From assembly GCA_963825845.1 (NCBI GenBank), contig CAWGVL010000065.1:124001-188000 (forward strand): 64,000 bases of DNA, in the 5' to 3' direction. Under the pieces are notes generated by a model. That model did no database searches. It saw nothing but the letters and a program-made list of their open reading frames with translations, and was not told the DNA's origin. The position numbers and the translations under genes were made by a program. Source of the stretch: DASQDN01 sp963825845. Lineage in GTDB: Bacteria > Acidobacteriota > Terriglobia > Bryobacterales > Bryobacteraceae. Below are positions 25,693-35,572 of the stretch, in pieces. Each line of letters starts with the position of its first letter. Position 1 is the stretch's first letter.

Positions 25693-28600
25693 TTAGAAGT
25701 TGAACTTAAACCCGAGTTGGACCTGACGCGGGATGTTGCTCTGACCCAGCGGCACCGTGCCGAAATCCGCCCGACTCGGGTCTGTAACGGGGCCGGATCG
25801 GACGGGAGAGTTGAAAACATTGAAGGCCTCAAACCGGAATTGGAGGTTCATCCGTTCCGTGAAGTACACCTTCTTATTCAACGACATATCCCAAAGCGGC
25901 CGCGTCGGGTTCCGGACCCATCCAGCGCGGAATGGAGTGGTGCGCAGTGTGTTGCTGGTGTTGCGCAATCGCCACGCTGGATCGGAGCATGTTGCGTTGC
26001 CGGTAATCGGCGCGACGCAACCGTTGAACCATCGGCTGAACGTACCGTCTTCGCTCGAAATGTCTCCGATGATATCGACTTGCCCAGGCAAATCCACCGG
26101 AGTCCCTGACTGGATGATACCAATGAAGTTGTACTCCCAGCCGGCGATCAGCATGTTTACACCGCGGTTGACGTCGCGGCCGATCAGGCGGCCGCGGCCG
26201 AAGGGCAGTTCGTATACGCCGCTCAAGACCAAGCGGTGCGGACGGTCGCTTGCTGTCACAGTTTTCGTAGTCGTCGCGTCCTGAGGGTTCAGGAACGCTA
26301 CGCTTTCCAGGTTCTTCGACCACGTGTACGCCAGCACCATCACGAGACCCTGCGTATATCGCTTCTCCACACTCAACTGCAGGGCGTCGTACCACAACTT
26401 CCCAACCGATTCGCCCACCAGAGTCACATCCGTGAATTGCGGGAAGGGCTTCAGCAACTGACCGCGAGTGACTGTCGCCGCGTTGAGTGACGTCCCCGGC
26501 AGCAAACCTTGGAATGGGTTTGCGACCTGCTGGTTGAAGTAGTTAGGATCCTGTTGAAAACGAGCGATCTGTTCGGCGGTGTTGGCGTTGATATTCCGTG
26601 CGCCGCCTGTCTGGTTATCACCTGTATTGATGTCGTATGTTCGGCTGCCGACATACGAAGCATCGATTTTCACACTCCATGGCAGTTGATGCTGGACGCC
26701 GAAAGACCACTGGTTCGCACGCGGGACCCTGCGTTCGGGGTTGACGAAGAGGGCGCCTTGGCCAGCAAAGGTGGCGAGACCATTACTGGCATTGGTCGGA
26801 CTCAGCAAGCCGGTCGGAAATGGGTTGCTGAGAGAATTCGCGGGGATGAAGGCATTTGCGCCACCCCCGATCGTCGCGACGTAAGGCGTGTCGATCGCAA
26901 AGCCCTGCACACCTCCGAAGAACGCCTGCGGTAGATAGTAGATCCCGAAACCGCCCCGGAGAACGGTGCGATCCGTGAGTTGGAACGCCGCGCCGACTCG
27001 AGGCTGCCACTGGTTATATCGGGTATTGAAGGCCTCGCGAGGCTCACCGTTTTCGGCGGCAAACAACAGCCCGCCAGTAAGGTTTGCGCAAGCCGGGCAG
27101 ATCGCCGGGTCAGCCGTGCGCGCCGCAGCGGTCAATTGGGGATCCGCTGCTCCATAATTCCAGCCGCGATTCATACGGTTATATCGTTCTGTCGCGGAGC
27201 CTTCCACGTCCCAACGCAAGCCGAGGTTCAGAGTGAGGCGTGAGTTGACCCGGAAATCGTCCTGGATGAACCAGCCGTAGTAGCCCCATCGGTATGCCAG
27301 CCGCGGCGTGTACTGGATAGTCCCGCTGGATGGATTGCCCAGCAACAACGACGCGATCGAGGACCCCGAGTTGTTCTGCTGGATGCCAGGGAACTGGGTA
27401 GTAAAGTCCCGTGTGAAGGCGAATTGTCCTCCGCCCCAGACGAACGATCCACTGGATGTGTTCACGCGTATATCCCGGAGATCTCCGCCAAACTTGACGG
27501 AGTGCTTGCCCCGCACCCACGAAAGCATGGGTTGAAAGCTGATGACGTTGCTCACGTTATACCGCTGGTTTCGGGTGCCGACTTCACCATACTGCTCGAG
27601 ATTCAGACGTGGAGGGATTGGATCGAAGCGCGCGTTGGAGAACGAGGATGGGAATCCGACGCTTGTGGCATCGAATCCGTATACACTCCGTCGCTGAGCT
27701 TCCTCGATGTAGCGAGTCAGCGCAACGCGCGTATCCAGGATCATGCTCGGGCTCAATATCGTGACAGCATCGAGAACAGCGTTGTTGTTCTCACGGATCA
27801 GTGGATCTTGCGCGTCGAGGAAAATGCCCGGCAGCGCCAAAGTTCCCTGGTCGAACTGTTCGCGTTTATTCCAGGCGTAGCGGCCGAACAGTCGGACACG
27901 TTGCCCGGCGTTGTGGTCGACGCGAGCGAGCCAATTCTTGAACCGGTCCTTGCTCAGATTCGGACTCGAAAGGTAATTGTTGAATCGGCCCGACCCATTG
28001 TTTGGAGACGGGAAAGCGTTCGCGAGAGCCTGGCCCACAGGATTCAGCCGGCTTTGCGGGATGACGTTGTTCGGGAATTGGTCGCGGATGTACTGAGGGT
28101 TGGTGACGCTGACCGGTTGACCGGCGTTGAAGTTCGGGTTCAGCCGGGTCGTCAACGGATCGAAGATCGTTATTCCGGTACCGGAGAAATTTCCGCTGCG
28201 CTCGGCTGCCGTAGGTACTGACCCTAAACCGGGACTCGGAGCCGACTCACGATAATCTTCCCACCCGAAGGAGAAGAACGTTTTATCTTTCGCATCGTAA
28301 AGCTTTGGGATACTCGCCGGACCGCCAACGTAGAAACCGTATTGATCGAGTTTTCTACCGCCTAGATTCTCTCCTGTAACGGGGTCGACTGCATAGATCG
28401 GGCGTCCTGCCGCATTGGCTGCGATGTTATTCGCATCCCATTGGTAGCGCCGCATGAAGTCGTACACCGTACCGTGATACTCATTCGTGCCGGACTTGGT
28501 TGACACACTGATTACGCCGCCGCCGGTACGGCCATACTGCGCATCATAGAAGTTCGTGATAACCCGGAACTCCTGTGTTGTATCGACCGTTGGGATATAT

Positions 28601-29256
28601 GCGACATTCTGGTTGGCTCGCGAGCGATTGCCTTCCGTATCACTCACCGCGTTATCGGGCGCTCCGTCAATGACGAATTCGTTGCTCTGGCGGACGCCGC
28701 CGTTGATAGAAAACCGGGCGTTATCCCCGTTGTCGAACGGTCGCGTGAACTGCTGGTTGCCGGCGAAGACCACGCCTGGCGATAGGTTCGAAAGCATGAA
28801 CGGATTGCGGCCATTCAGTGGTAATTCGGTCACCCGAAGGTTCTCGATAACACTTCCTCGGCTGGCCGTTGACGCCTCGAGAAGCGGCGGCGCAGCGCTG
28901 ACGGTTACCTGGTCGGCGACATCGCCGACCTGCAGCTCAAAATTTAAAGTTGTGTTACCGCCTACCTGGAGCACAATGTTGTCGCGAACCGCGCGTTTGA
29001 AGCCTGCCGCGCTGGCCGAAACGCCATATGTGCCCGGCTGCAGGAAGGGAATTGTGTAATTCCCGTCCTCACCTGTTGTTCCTGTCACCTCAACATTGGT
29101 CGCGACATTATTTGCGGTTATGGTTGCGTTCGGAACTCCGGCGCCAGTCGCATCGGTCAACCGGCCGGTAAGAGTCGCCCGGAATTCCTGCGCCAGAAGA
29201 CCGCTAACAGTACAAACAAGCAACCAAATGATTCTCTGTGTTCTACCCCTGAGCAT
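25693..29256 (-). CDS. TonB-dependent receptor with carboxypeptidase-regulatory domain
   Basis: An outer-membrane receptor of about 1187 residues. The chosen start ATG 29256 has AGGGGAG upstream and gives a signal peptide (MLRGRTQRIIWLLVCTVSGLLA). Next comes a carboxypeptidase-regulatory-like fold (RLTDATGAGVPNATITANNV), then the plug (TELPLNGRNPFMLSNLSPG) and a long 22-strand-type barrel ending in QVQLGFKFNF, whose terminal Phe is the usual beta-signal. This Oar-like architecture is abundant in Acidobacteria and imports or binds large substrates with TonB energy. The ligand is not inferable. A TIM-barrel gene lies upstream on the same strand, about 207 bases away. Confidence 0.93.
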   Translation of the reverse strand: MLRGRTQRIIWLLVCTVSGLLAQEFRATLTGRLTDATGAGVPNATITANNVATNVEVTGTTGEDGNYTIPFLQPGTYGVSASAAGFKRAVRDNIVLQVGGNTTLNFELQVGDVADQVTVSAAPPLLEASTASRGSVIENLRVTELPLNGRNPFMLSNLSPGVVFAGNQQFTRPFDNGDNARFSINGGVRQSNEFVIDGAPDNAVSDTEGNRSRANQNVAYIPTVDTTQEFRVITNFYDAQYGRTGGGVISVSTKSGTNEYHGTVYDFMRRYQWDANNIAANAAGRPIYAVDPVTGENLGGRKLDQYGFYVGGPASIPKLYDAKDKTFFSFGWEDYRESAPSPGLGSVPTAAERSGNFSGTGITIFDPLTTRLNPNFNAGQPVSVTNPQYIRDQFPNNVIPQSRLNPVGQALANAFPSPNNGSGRFNNYLSSPNLSKDRFKNWLARVDHNAGQRVRLFGRYAWNKREQFDQGTLALPGIFLDAQDPLIRENNNAVLDAVTILSPSMILDTRVALTRYIEEAQRRSVYGFDATSVGFPSSFSNARFDPIPPRLNLEQYGEVGTRNQRYNVSNVISFQPMLSWVRGKHSVKFGGDLRDIRVNTSSGSFVWGGGQFAFTRDFTTQFPGIQQNNSGSSIASLLLGNPSSGTIQYTPRLAYRWGYYGWFIQDDFRVNSRLTLNLGLRWDVEGSATERYNRMNRGWNYGAADPQLTAAARTADPAICPACANLTGGLLFAAENGEPREAFNTRYNQWQPRVGAAFQLTDRTVLRGGFGIYYLPQAFFGGVQGFAIDTPYVATIGGGANAFIPANSLSNPFPTGLLSPTNASNGLATFAGQGALFVNPERRVPRANQWSFGVQHQLPWSVKIDASYVGSRTYDINTGDNQTGGARNINANTAEQIARFQQDPNYFNQQVANPFQGLLPGTSLNAATVTRGQLLKPFPQFTDVTLVGESVGKLWYDALQLSVEKRYTQGLVMVLAYTWSKNLESVAFLNPQDATTTKTVTASDRPHRLVLSGVYELPFGRGRLIGRDVNRGVNMLIAGWEYNFIGIIQSGTPVDLPGQVDIIGDISSEDGTFSRWFNGCVAPITGNATCSDPAWRLRNTSNTLRTTPFRAGWVRNPTRPLWDMSLNKKVYFTERMNLQFRFEAFNVFNSPVRSGPVTDPSRADFGTVPLGQSNIPRQVQLGFKFNF

Positions 29257-29463
29257 CTTTACTCCCCTCAACATGGATTCGAGAGATCCGCACACATCCC
29301 ACCGATGTGGCACATGGGACAACCCTCTGCGGAGCGTATCAAAAACAAACGCGAAATTCCCATGTAAACGGGCTCACTCATCATTCGCTTTTTCGATGCG
29401 TCCAATTGAGGGACGAGCATGAACTGAAACGGTTATTTCGGAGTTTTAGAATTCGGCGTGGGT
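29257..29463. other. Intergenic region before the TonB receptor
   Basis: About 207 bases separate the receptor start from the TIM-barrel stop, and no gene is seen. An ACATGGGA/TCCCATGT pair (near 29310 and 29359) forms an 8-bp inverted repeat. The region probably holds the receptor promoter, but I cannot place a -10/-35 with confidence. Confidence 0.4.
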
Positions 29464-30282
29464 TTAATGCGCAGCCAGTACCGGGTCGGAGCGCTCCCGG
29501 CTCAGGTCGATCTCGTTCCATACCCGGCGAAGGACGTCGCGGCTGTAGGAGAGATAATGGCGATCCGGCGTGAATACTTCGAGCGTGATTGTCCCATCGA
29601 AACGGCACTCTTTCAGTGCGCGTATCGCTGCCTGCAGATCGAGGTTTCCTGCGCCCAAAGCCAGATGAAGATCGGCGTGCCCGCCCTTGTTGTCATGGAG
29701 ATGGACGTGCCGAAGGCGACTGCCGTGAGCTTTCAGGATTTCCTCGGTGGTGTTGCGTGGGACCATCAGGTTCGCATGACCGATATCGAGATGCAATCCG
29801 AGTTCCGGGATTGCGTCCAGTAATTCCCCTAGCTGCCTCGCGTCGTTGAAGTCGCCGGGCAAATTTTCGATCATCAAACCGACGCCCGTGTGCACCGAGT
29901 CCTCCCGCAACTCATGCAGCGATTCCAAGTTTTTCCGGATATAGAACGTCCGGTCATGCATGGGCGCATGACGATCCGGATGGAGGTTCATCCATTGCGC
30001 GCCGACCTCCGCGAAAACTTCAAGACACCGGCGCAATTCCTCCACGGCTGCTTTTCGGATCGATTCGAAAGCGCTAGCGAACGGAAGGTAGTAGGCCGTG
30101 TGCCCCACTACATTCATCCCGTGGTCTGCCAACACGCGCCGGATCTCCGCCGGATTCACCCGCCATGCGGCGGCCGCGGGGGGCTCAAGCGTAAGGTCAA
30201 CGAACTCCAAGCCCATCTCAGCCATCCAGCGAACCTCGCTGATGACGTCCTGGGCAGGGTGGTTCATTGCGCCAATCTGCAT
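29464..30282 (-). CDS. Sugar phosphate isomerase/epimerase-like TIM barrel (cytosolic)
   Basis: A 272-residue xylose-isomerase-like TIM barrel without a leader. Metal-site residues are seen in LMIENLPGDF (Glu), LHLDIGHANL (Asp-x-x-His), HVHLHDNKGG (His) and TITLEVF (Glu), at the expected spacing of the AP endonuclease 2 family. GGAGAT lies 9 bases before the ATG, supporting the start. It is the last gene of the run 33796-29464 on the minus strand, behind the nucleotidyltransferase gene. Substrate unknown; epimerisation or isomerisation of a sugar is the likely reaction. Confidence 0.88.
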   Translation of the reverse strand: MQIGAMNHPAQDVISEVRWMAEMGLEFVDLTLEPPAAAAWRVNPAEIRRVLADHGMNVVGHTAYYLPFASAFESIRKAAVEELRRCLEVFAEVGAQWMNLHPDRHAPMHDRTFYIRKNLESLHELREDSVHTGVGLMIENLPGDFNDARQLGELLDAIPELGLHLDIGHANLMVPRNTTEEILKAHGSRLRHVHLHDNKGGHADLHLALGAGNLDLQAAIRALKECRFDGTITLEVFTPDRHYLSYSRDVLRRVWNEIDLSRERSDPVLAAH

Positions 30283-30316
30283 CGTTAAGGGATCTCCTTC
30301 TTAGATGGTGACGCGA

Positions 30317-31066
30317 TCACGCGGCCATCGTTTCGCAGAACCATGGTCGCGTATCCAACAGGTCCGGTCGCGGTGGACGCCCCTCGGGGTCCCGAACCGT
30401 CGGCGGCGGAGGCTCCAGCGCGAGGCTGTTCCATACCCAAACTGGTAGCTGCCGGGCGCGTTCGGGCGAAATCCACGAGAATACCGACACCAGACCTTTA
30501 ACGAGTGGAAGATCTTCGGCGACGCGGCTAATGAGGTGATTCCAATCCAGGTTAGGACCTGTGGCGCAGATCAGGTTGAGGATATCCGGCCAGTCGCATC
30601 GATCTCGCTGCAAAACGTACAGCTTCGACCAGATCAGTTCTTCGGGCGGGATCGCGCGGAACTCCTGGCCAAACATGCGAATCACTGGGCCGCGCGTAAG
30701 CCAGCCTTCATCCACTTCGGCGCGTCGATTGGCCATAGCCCAGATTGAATCCACGATTACGTCACCTGCGAATGCGCGATAGATCCACTCACGGTTGTAG
30801 GATCTGACATCGAAATAATCCTCCAAACCGCATTGCCCCATCATCTCGATGGCCCACTCTCGGTGTTCCGGGAGAATATAAAGATCCAGGTCTTTCGTAT
30901 AGCGACCAACGCCCGTGTAAATGCCCACTGCAAGGCCGCCACCCAGGGCAAACGGCACCTTTTCGCGGGTAGCTCTGTCCAGAACGCATTTGTAAGACTT
31001 CCAGTGCTCTGGCGCGATCAGAGATTCCCAGTCAATGTCGTGGACTATGACCCGGTACTGTTGCAT
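30317..31066 (-). CDS. Nucleotidyltransferase-fold protein
   Basis: About 249 residues when begun at ATG 31066, which has AAGGAG nine bases upstream. The N-terminal third carries the nucleotidyltransferase pattern: GGGLAVGIYTG (about residues 43-53), then RYTKDLDLYIL (about 56-66) with the two active-site aspartates, and a later VIVDSIWAM with the third. This is the AbiEii/MNT-like superfamily, members of which transfer nucleotides to small molecules or proteins, or serve as toxins. The C-terminal half is helical. It lies about 160 bases after the GT4-FemAB gene and before a TIM barrel. Substrate unknown. Confidence 0.85.
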   Translation of the reverse strand: MQQYRVIVHDIDWESLIAPEHWKSYKCVLDRATREKVPFALGGGLAVGIYTGVGRYTKDLDLYILPEHREWAIEMMGQCGLEDYFDVRSYNREWIYRAFAGDVIVDSIWAMANRRAEVDEGWLTRGPVIRMFGQEFRAIPPEELIWSKLYVLQRDRCDWPDILNLICATGPNLDWNHLISRVAEDLPLVKGLVSVFSWISPERARQLPVWVWNSLALEPPPPTVRDPEGRPPRPDLLDTRPWFCETMAA

Positions 31067-31226
31067 CGGATAGCTCTCCTTGGAGCGCCGAAGGTACAAA
31101 GGCGCGTGACGTAGAGGCAGCAATCCGTTTGCCATTTGGGAATTGCTTACTTCTGAAGGAGTTTGCGTCAATGAAGACATCCAGGAACTTTGAGGGCGGG
31201 TAAGAACTCCAGTGCAACGCAGCGGA

Positions 31227-33038
31227 TCATACTTTCCGCAATCTCTTGTTGATACGGTTTTCGGCTCCCCATCTATACTTATACGGCTCGACACCGCGAA
31301 GGAAATCGAATTCGCGATCGCCCTGCGCAATTGCGTACTGCATCGCTTCGTAGATAAGTAAGGAACCGGGACCGAACTCGGCCAGAGTTGGGTCGAAGCC
31401 GCTCAGGTAATAGTAGACGCGCCCGCCCTTGGCAAAGGCGTAGAGCACTGCCCGAAGTCGTCCATCGATACGAATGCCATGGAATCGCAGCCACCCCCGT
31501 TTTGCGAACCCGGGCACGACACGACGATGAAACGCCTGAATCTGCTCGGCATTCAGCAGGCCGTTTCCTTCCCAGCGACTTTCGTGCAGTTCGAAGAGAG
31601 CATCCAGATACTCGGTGGTTTGTGATGGCGAAGCCACTTCGAATGAGCCAGGGAGCTTGCGGCGTTGAAGTCGAAGGTTCTTTTGAAGTTTCGACGGCAG
31701 GTTCAGATTGTCCAGCCGCACGAAGGGGCACCATGAGGCGTCCTCTGAGGGTTCATCCGCCCAAGCGAGGAATGGCGAGTCTGGAGGGATCTCATCAAGC
31801 ACGCATGGGGGGAGTTTTGACCAGAGACGCTGCGCCGCCTCGGCATCCACGGCCAGCACGTCGCGGTAATCCGAGATGGACATCTCTCCGATGCCTGCCG
31901 CTGCGATAAGTTCGCTGCCCCGACGTGCGGTTACGAGTTCTCCAGGCAACCCGGACATCCACTCCGGACTGGCGAAGGGGGTGGCGTACGGGCAGCGATC
32001 ATAGAGGTCGCGCCAGTCCTGCTCGAATGCTCGCTGATATGCGCCGATGTACGCCGGGATGGTCTTCTCGAGTGAAAAGCGTTCTTCGGCTGCTTTCCGG
32101 CACTCACGAGGATCGATCTGCCCTATTTCGCCGATGGCGTCCGCCATTTCGCAGCCGTTCCCGACCACAAAACCCGTTCGCCCGTTCTCAACAATCTCGG
32201 CGAGGGCGCCCGACCGAAATGCGATAACCGGAGTTCCGCAGGCAAGCGCCTCCATCGCGACCAGGGAACTCGTCTCGGGTGCCAGGCTGGGTATGAGGAG
32301 GCAACTCGCTGCTCGCAAGAGTCGCCGTTTGCGCCCGAGATTCAGGGGGCCCAGCCATCGATGGGGGGTATCTGGAAGCCTCGGAACGATTTGGTCTACG
32401 AAGTACTCGCGGTGAGCGTCATAGCCGAACACCTCGCCGCCGATCATCGCCGGCATCCTGGCGCGGCTGGCTGCGTCGATCCCGATGTGGAAGCCTTTCT
32501 CCGGGCAGATGCGGCCGAGCATCAGCGCAAAGCCACATTTCCGCCACCGTGGACGAAACGAACCCAAATCAACCCCATTCGGGATGGGCGGCCAAAGCTC
32601 CGCCGTTTCGGGGCACGTACGCTGCTGCGATTCCGAAACGCAGTGAAGATGAGTGTTCGGATGCGTCCAGATCGATTTCGGATACCACTCCGGAGGCAGA
32701 TGCAGCGTCACGATCGCCGGTGGACCATTAGCCGGAAAGTACTCATCGCAATCGATGCCATGGAAGTGCATGACGTCTACCTCTTCCGTGGCAAGCACAC
32801 CGTCAATTGCCTGGCGTACGTCCTCGTGGACCGCGACGAGGTCATACGGATCTGGTTGGCACCCTATCGGGATGAGTTTGCCGGCTACCTGTGATCCTTC
32901 GACTGCGATGACGATCGAACGGTGGCCGGCTTCGACTGCAGCGCGTTCTACCTGAGCCAGGACCTGCTCAGCGCCGCCGACCGCATCGGGTCCGACGGGC
33001 GCGAGCGGATAAGCGACGCTCAGGATCGTCAGATTCAC
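31227..33038 (-). CDS. GT4 glycosyltransferase / FemAB-like acyltransferase fusion
   Basis: A 603-residue two-domain protein. Residues 1 to about 345 are a GT-B glycosyltransferase family 4: GGAEQVLAQVERAAVEAGH in the acceptor half, LMLGRICPEKGFHIGIDA at the interdomain region, and the donor-site ETSSLVAMEALACGTPVIA (E-x7-E). Residues about 350-603 are a FemAB/GNAT-like acyltransferase with RRKLPGSFEVA, HESRWEG, YYYLSGFDP and FDFLRGVEPYKYRWG. The fusion suggests one enzyme adds a sugar and an acyl or aminoacyl group to the same acceptor. Its start overlaps the PIG-L stop by 4 bases (ATGA). Confidence 0.88.
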   Translation of the reverse strand: MNLTILSVAYPLAPVGPDAVGGAEQVLAQVERAAVEAGHRSIVIAVEGSQVAGKLIPIGCQPDPYDLVAVHEDVRQAIDGVLATEEVDVMHFHGIDCDEYFPANGPPAIVTLHLPPEWYPKSIWTHPNTHLHCVSESQQRTCPETAELWPPIPNGVDLGSFRPRWRKCGFALMLGRICPEKGFHIGIDAASRARMPAMIGGEVFGYDAHREYFVDQIVPRLPDTPHRWLGPLNLGRKRRLLRAASCLLIPSLAPETSSLVAMEALACGTPVIAFRSGALAEIVENGRTGFVVGNGCEMADAIGEIGQIDPRECRKAAEERFSLEKTIPAYIGAYQRAFEQDWRDLYDRCPYATPFASPEWMSGLPGELVTARRGSELIAAAGIGEMSISDYRDVLAVDAEAAQRLWSKLPPCVLDEIPPDSPFLAWADEPSEDASWCPFVRLDNLNLPSKLQKNLRLQRRKLPGSFEVASPSQTTEYLDALFELHESRWEGNGLLNAEQIQAFHRRVVPGFAKRGWLRFHGIRIDGRLRAVLYAFAKGGRVYYYLSGFDPTLAEFGPGSLLIYEAMQYAIAQGDREFDFLRGVEPYKYRWGAENRINKRLRKV

Positions 33039-33796
33039 AACCTAAGCTCCCGGATCGCCTCGGAGGCCAATTTACAAAACGAACCCGAGGTCATGCCCCA
33101 GTCATAGTTCTCATAAAATAACCGCCCCTCATGCGGTGGCTGCGTGAAGTCGTAGTCGGGGGCCGGGCGGAACCGTTCAATAGCGATCGGGAAGTATTTC
33201 AGCGTCTGCGCTTGCGTTCGGAAGCACGCGCACGCCTGCCGCTTCCGTTCCCGCTCTTCATCCGAAAGTTCGACGGTCATGACGTTCGAAGTGTCGCCCA
33301 GAAACTCGGAGGCAGCCAAGCCGCCAGAGCCCGCGTGATACGAGGTGAACTCCATCAGTTTCGCTTTGTTCGCACTGTGCCGGACAGCGGCCCGCGCCGC
33401 AAATGCGCACGCGTCGTGGTCGGGATGCCCTCCCTCATAGGGGTGAGTGATCACCTGCTCGGCTTCCTCGACGAGTGGCAGCAACCGGGACGTGACATCG
33501 ATCAGGTTGTACGCCGATTTCTGGTCCTTTACTCCGAGTGCCACAAGCCGAACATCTGTAGCCCCGGCTGCATGCAAGGCGGCCAGGAGTTCGTCCCGTC
33601 TCGCTCGGGAGTATGCCTCACAGCAGTCAAATCCATGCTCCTGGGCATCCTTCAGGTTTTCCGGGGCGCCATCGGTGACATGAACGATGGTCAGGTTCGA
33701 CAGGCGGGGAATCAGGGTGCTCGCTCCGATCACCTCGTCATCCGGGTGCGCTGCGATCAACAGGGTCCGCGCGCCAGATTCCAGACGTAAGCACAT
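33035..33796 (-). CDS. PIG-L family deacetylase
   Basis: A 253-residue LmbE/PIG-L deacetylase. The zinc motif AHPDDEVIG is at about residue 17 and the third ligand in HPDHDACAF at about 120, both intact. The family removes N-acetyl from N-acetylglucosaminyl groups, as in mycothiol and bacillithiol synthesis and glycan editing. It starts the operon and is translationally coupled to the GT4-FemAB fusion. Divergent from RNase J, with a 104-base gap holding both promoters. BshB or MshB identity is not claimed. Confidence 0.92.
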   Translation of the reverse strand: MCLRLESGARTLLIAAHPDDEVIGASTLIPRLSNLTIVHVTDGAPENLKDAQEHGFDCCEAYSRARRDELLAALHAAGATDVRLVALGVKDQKSAYNLIDVTSRLLPLVEEAEQVITHPYEGGHPDHDACAFAARAAVRHSANKAKLMEFTSYHAGSGGLAASEFLGDTSNVMTVELSDEERERKRQACACFRTQAQTLKYFPIAIERFRPAPDYDFTQPPHEGRLFYENYDWGMTSGSFCKLASEAIRELRL

Positions 33797-33900
33797 GCAT
33801 TTGTTTGACGCGCATCTACTCTGCTTTCGTTTTTCGTCGTCACTGTTAGCGCCCGTCAGACTGTTATATCGGGGCAGGTCTGCTACATTTGGGACTTAAC

Positions 33901-35572
33901 ATGTCAGATCGCAAGCTCCACATCGTGCCGTTGGGCGGATTGGGTGAGTTCGGCATGAACTCGATGGCCATCCGTTACGGAGATGACATCATCGTCGTCG
34001 ATGCCGGAATGATGTTTCCCGATGCGGAGTTGCTTGGCGTAGACATCGTTACGCCCGATTTTGCATACCTCGAGGAGCACCGGGAGAAGGTCCGCGGCTT
34101 GGTTCTAACGCATGGACATGAGGACCACATCGGCGGCATCCCGTTTCTGTTATCGCAATTGAACATGCCGATCTACGGGACGCCTTTCACGCTGGCGCTG
34201 GTAGAGCGGCGGCTGGAAGAGCACGAACTGCTGAAGGAAGCGCGGCTGCACCGGGTGAAACCGAACGAGAAGATTCAGCTCGGTCCGTTCGAGATCGAGT
34301 TCATCCAGGTGACGCACTCGATCGTGAGCGCGGTTGCTCTGGCGATCACGACGCCGCTCGGCGTCATGATTCATACAGGCGACTTCAAGGTCGATCCGAC
34401 TCCCACTGACAACGAGCTGTTCGACCTGCACACGCTCGCAGATTATGGCAGGCGGGGCGTGTTGCTGCTGATGTCCGACTCGACGAACGTCGACCGGCCC
34501 GGATACACCGAGAGCGAGCGGGCGGTGCGGCCCCGTTTTGAAGACATCTACAATCGCGCAGAAGGGACGGCTGGTCATCTCCTGCTTCAGCTCATCGATC
34601 CACCGCTGCAGCTGATTCTGGACTGTCGCACGAGTACGGACGCAAGGTCGCGTTTCTGGGACGCAGCATGAACAGCGTCACCGAGATCTCTCACAACCTC
34701 GGCCTGCTCGAGCATTCCGGACGGAGTACTGCTGCGGCCGCAGGACATCATGACTGCCGCCGAAGCACAAAGTCTGCGTCGTGGCGTCGGGCACGCAGGG
34801 CGAGCCCATGTCCGCGCTGTCCCGCGTTGCAGTCGACAATCACAAGAACCTGTCTGTGGAGCCGGGCGATACTGTGGTGCTGAGCTCGCGCATCATTCCC
34901 GGCAATGAGAAGGCGATTGGCCGCATGATGAACCACCTTGCACGGCGGGGCGCGGACATCGTTTACGGATCGATGAATCCGCCGCGTACATGTGTCGGGG
35001 CATGGCAGCGCGGAGGAATTGAAACTGGTGCTGAACCTGGTTCGGCCGCGATACTTCATCCCGATACATGGCGAGTATCTGCAGATGGCGAAGCACGCGT
35101 CGACTGGCGCAGCATCTGCTGAGCGCCGGGCTGGAGAAGACGTTCGTGCTGGAGACTGGCGAGACGGTCGAGATCGACGACGCAGGGCGCGCGCATGGGC
35201 CCGAAGGTTGCGGTTGGCCGCGTGTGCATCGATTCGGGCAGCCTCGACGAGGTAGTCGAGGACATCGTCATCCGGGACCGCCGCCACCTGTCCGAAGACG
35301 GCTTCGTGATGCCGATCATCGCCATCAACAAGCACACCGGCAAAAGTGAGAGTCTGCCTGAGATGGTATCGCGAGGCTTCGTTTCGATGGACGATTCGTT
35401 CATCATGCAGGAGGCTCGTCAGGTGGTGGCTCGGACGCTCGATACGTCCAGTGCGGAGGAGCGGACCGATTGGGGCGTGATGCAGGAGAAAATCCGCGCG
35501 GACCTGAGACGGTACTTGAACAAGCAGACGCAGCGCCGTCCTCTGATCATGCCCGTAATTCTCGAGGTCTGA
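33901..35572 (+). pseudogene. rnj: Ribonuclease J, heavily frameshifted in the middle
   Basis: A metallo-beta-lactamase/beta-CASP RNase J. The first 220 residues are intact: HGHEDHIGGIP (zinc motif), VTHSIVSAVALAI, MIHTGDFKVDP, and SDSTNVDRPG. Between about 34570 and 35196 I count eight frame changes, yet the encoded pieces stay recognisable: GRSMNSVTEISHNLGLL, VASGTQGEPMSALSRV, GSMNPP, GHGSAEELKLVLNLVRP, PIHGEYLQMAKHA. The C-terminus ends RRPLIMPVILEV. The residue-level conservation across the breaks argues for consensus errors. RNase J is a 5'-exonuclease/endonuclease in mRNA and rRNA processing. Confidence 0.88.

Noticed and set aside
27424..28221. 265-codon plus-strand frame inside the TonB-receptor gene
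   Set aside because: It is antisense to a clear gene, has no family features and follows the codon pattern of the true strand.
31227..33796. Bacillithiol genes bshA and bshB
   Set aside because: The glycosyltransferase carries a FemAB-like half and is much longer than BshA, and no bshC is in view.
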